Below, one piece after another: positions 6,169 to 6,252 of a DNA stretch of 6,252 bases. Below the pieces are notes generated by a model. The model made no database searches. It worked only from the letters and a program-made list of their open reading frames with translations, and was not told where the DNA came from. The stretch comes from an uncultured Flammeovirgaceae bacterium (GTDB lineage: Bacteria; Bacteroidota; Bacteroidia; Cytophagales; Cyclobacteriaceae). Each line of letters starts with the position of its first letter. Position 1 is the first letter of the stretch. The translations under genes and the position numbers were made by a program. Location: assembly GCA_946886805.1 (NCBI GenBank), contig CAMPJM010000251.1, positions 1-6,252 on the forward strand, in the 5' to 3' direction.

Positions 6169-6252
6169 TTGTTTCGTTTATCAGACTATTTTCGAGTGTC
6201 ATAAATGGAGGCAGAGGACGGTGGTGAATTTAGATCAAGGCACGAGCGGATG

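Noticed and set aside
6205..6252. Possible start of a plus-strand gene at the right edge (ATG at 6205, open to the edge)
   Set aside because: Only 16 codons are visible, with no family signature. Short minus-strand frames ending here are equally open, so neither strand can be supported.
6169..6252. Terminator after the DUF1080 gene
   Set aside because: I looked for a stem with a T-run and found no convincing hairpin.

Overview
The window looks like chromosomal DNA of a Bacteroidota bacterium, most likely from the Cytophagales or a related marine or soil lineage. Four things point there: a TonB-dependent receptor with an N-terminal carboxypeptidase-regulatory-like domain paired with a DUF4249 lipoprotein; a 3-keto-disaccharide hydrolase (DUF1080) protein; a moderately AT-rich composition without strong Shine-Dalgarno sequences; and promoter boxes of the Bacteroidota type (TTG, about 19 bp, TAnnTTTG). 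The assignment to a lineage is inference.

Layout. The left five genes all read on the minus strand. From right to left they are a TonB-dependent outer-membrane receptor (2638-4923), a DUF4249 lipoprotein that starts 3 bp after it (1741-2634), a methionine-R-sulfoxide reductase MsrB (1179-1562), a short HipA-like kinase (322-1110), and a DUF3037 protein (1-344) that overlaps the kinase by 23 bp and runs off the left edge. On the right, a secreted DUF1080 protein (5305-6168) reads on the plus strand, divergent from the receptor, across a 381-bp spacer that carries candidate promoters in both directions. The last 84 bases (6169-6252) hold no gene I can support.

How the genes work together. There seem to be at least three functional units. 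The receptor and the DUF4249 lipoprotein form a tight two-gene operon of the kind Bacteroidota use for a TonB-driven outer-membrane complex; the substrate cannot be read from sequence. MsrB is a stand-alone repair enzyme whose stop codon lies inside a perfect 13-bp-stem palindrome. The HipA-like kinase and DUF3037 protein form a coupled pair of unknown job. It resembles the kinase half of HipBA, but it lacks the HipB antitoxin and the N-terminal HipA subdomain. This pair is the most interesting poorly described item here. I see no CRISPR array, tRNA, rRNA, transposase or phage gene.
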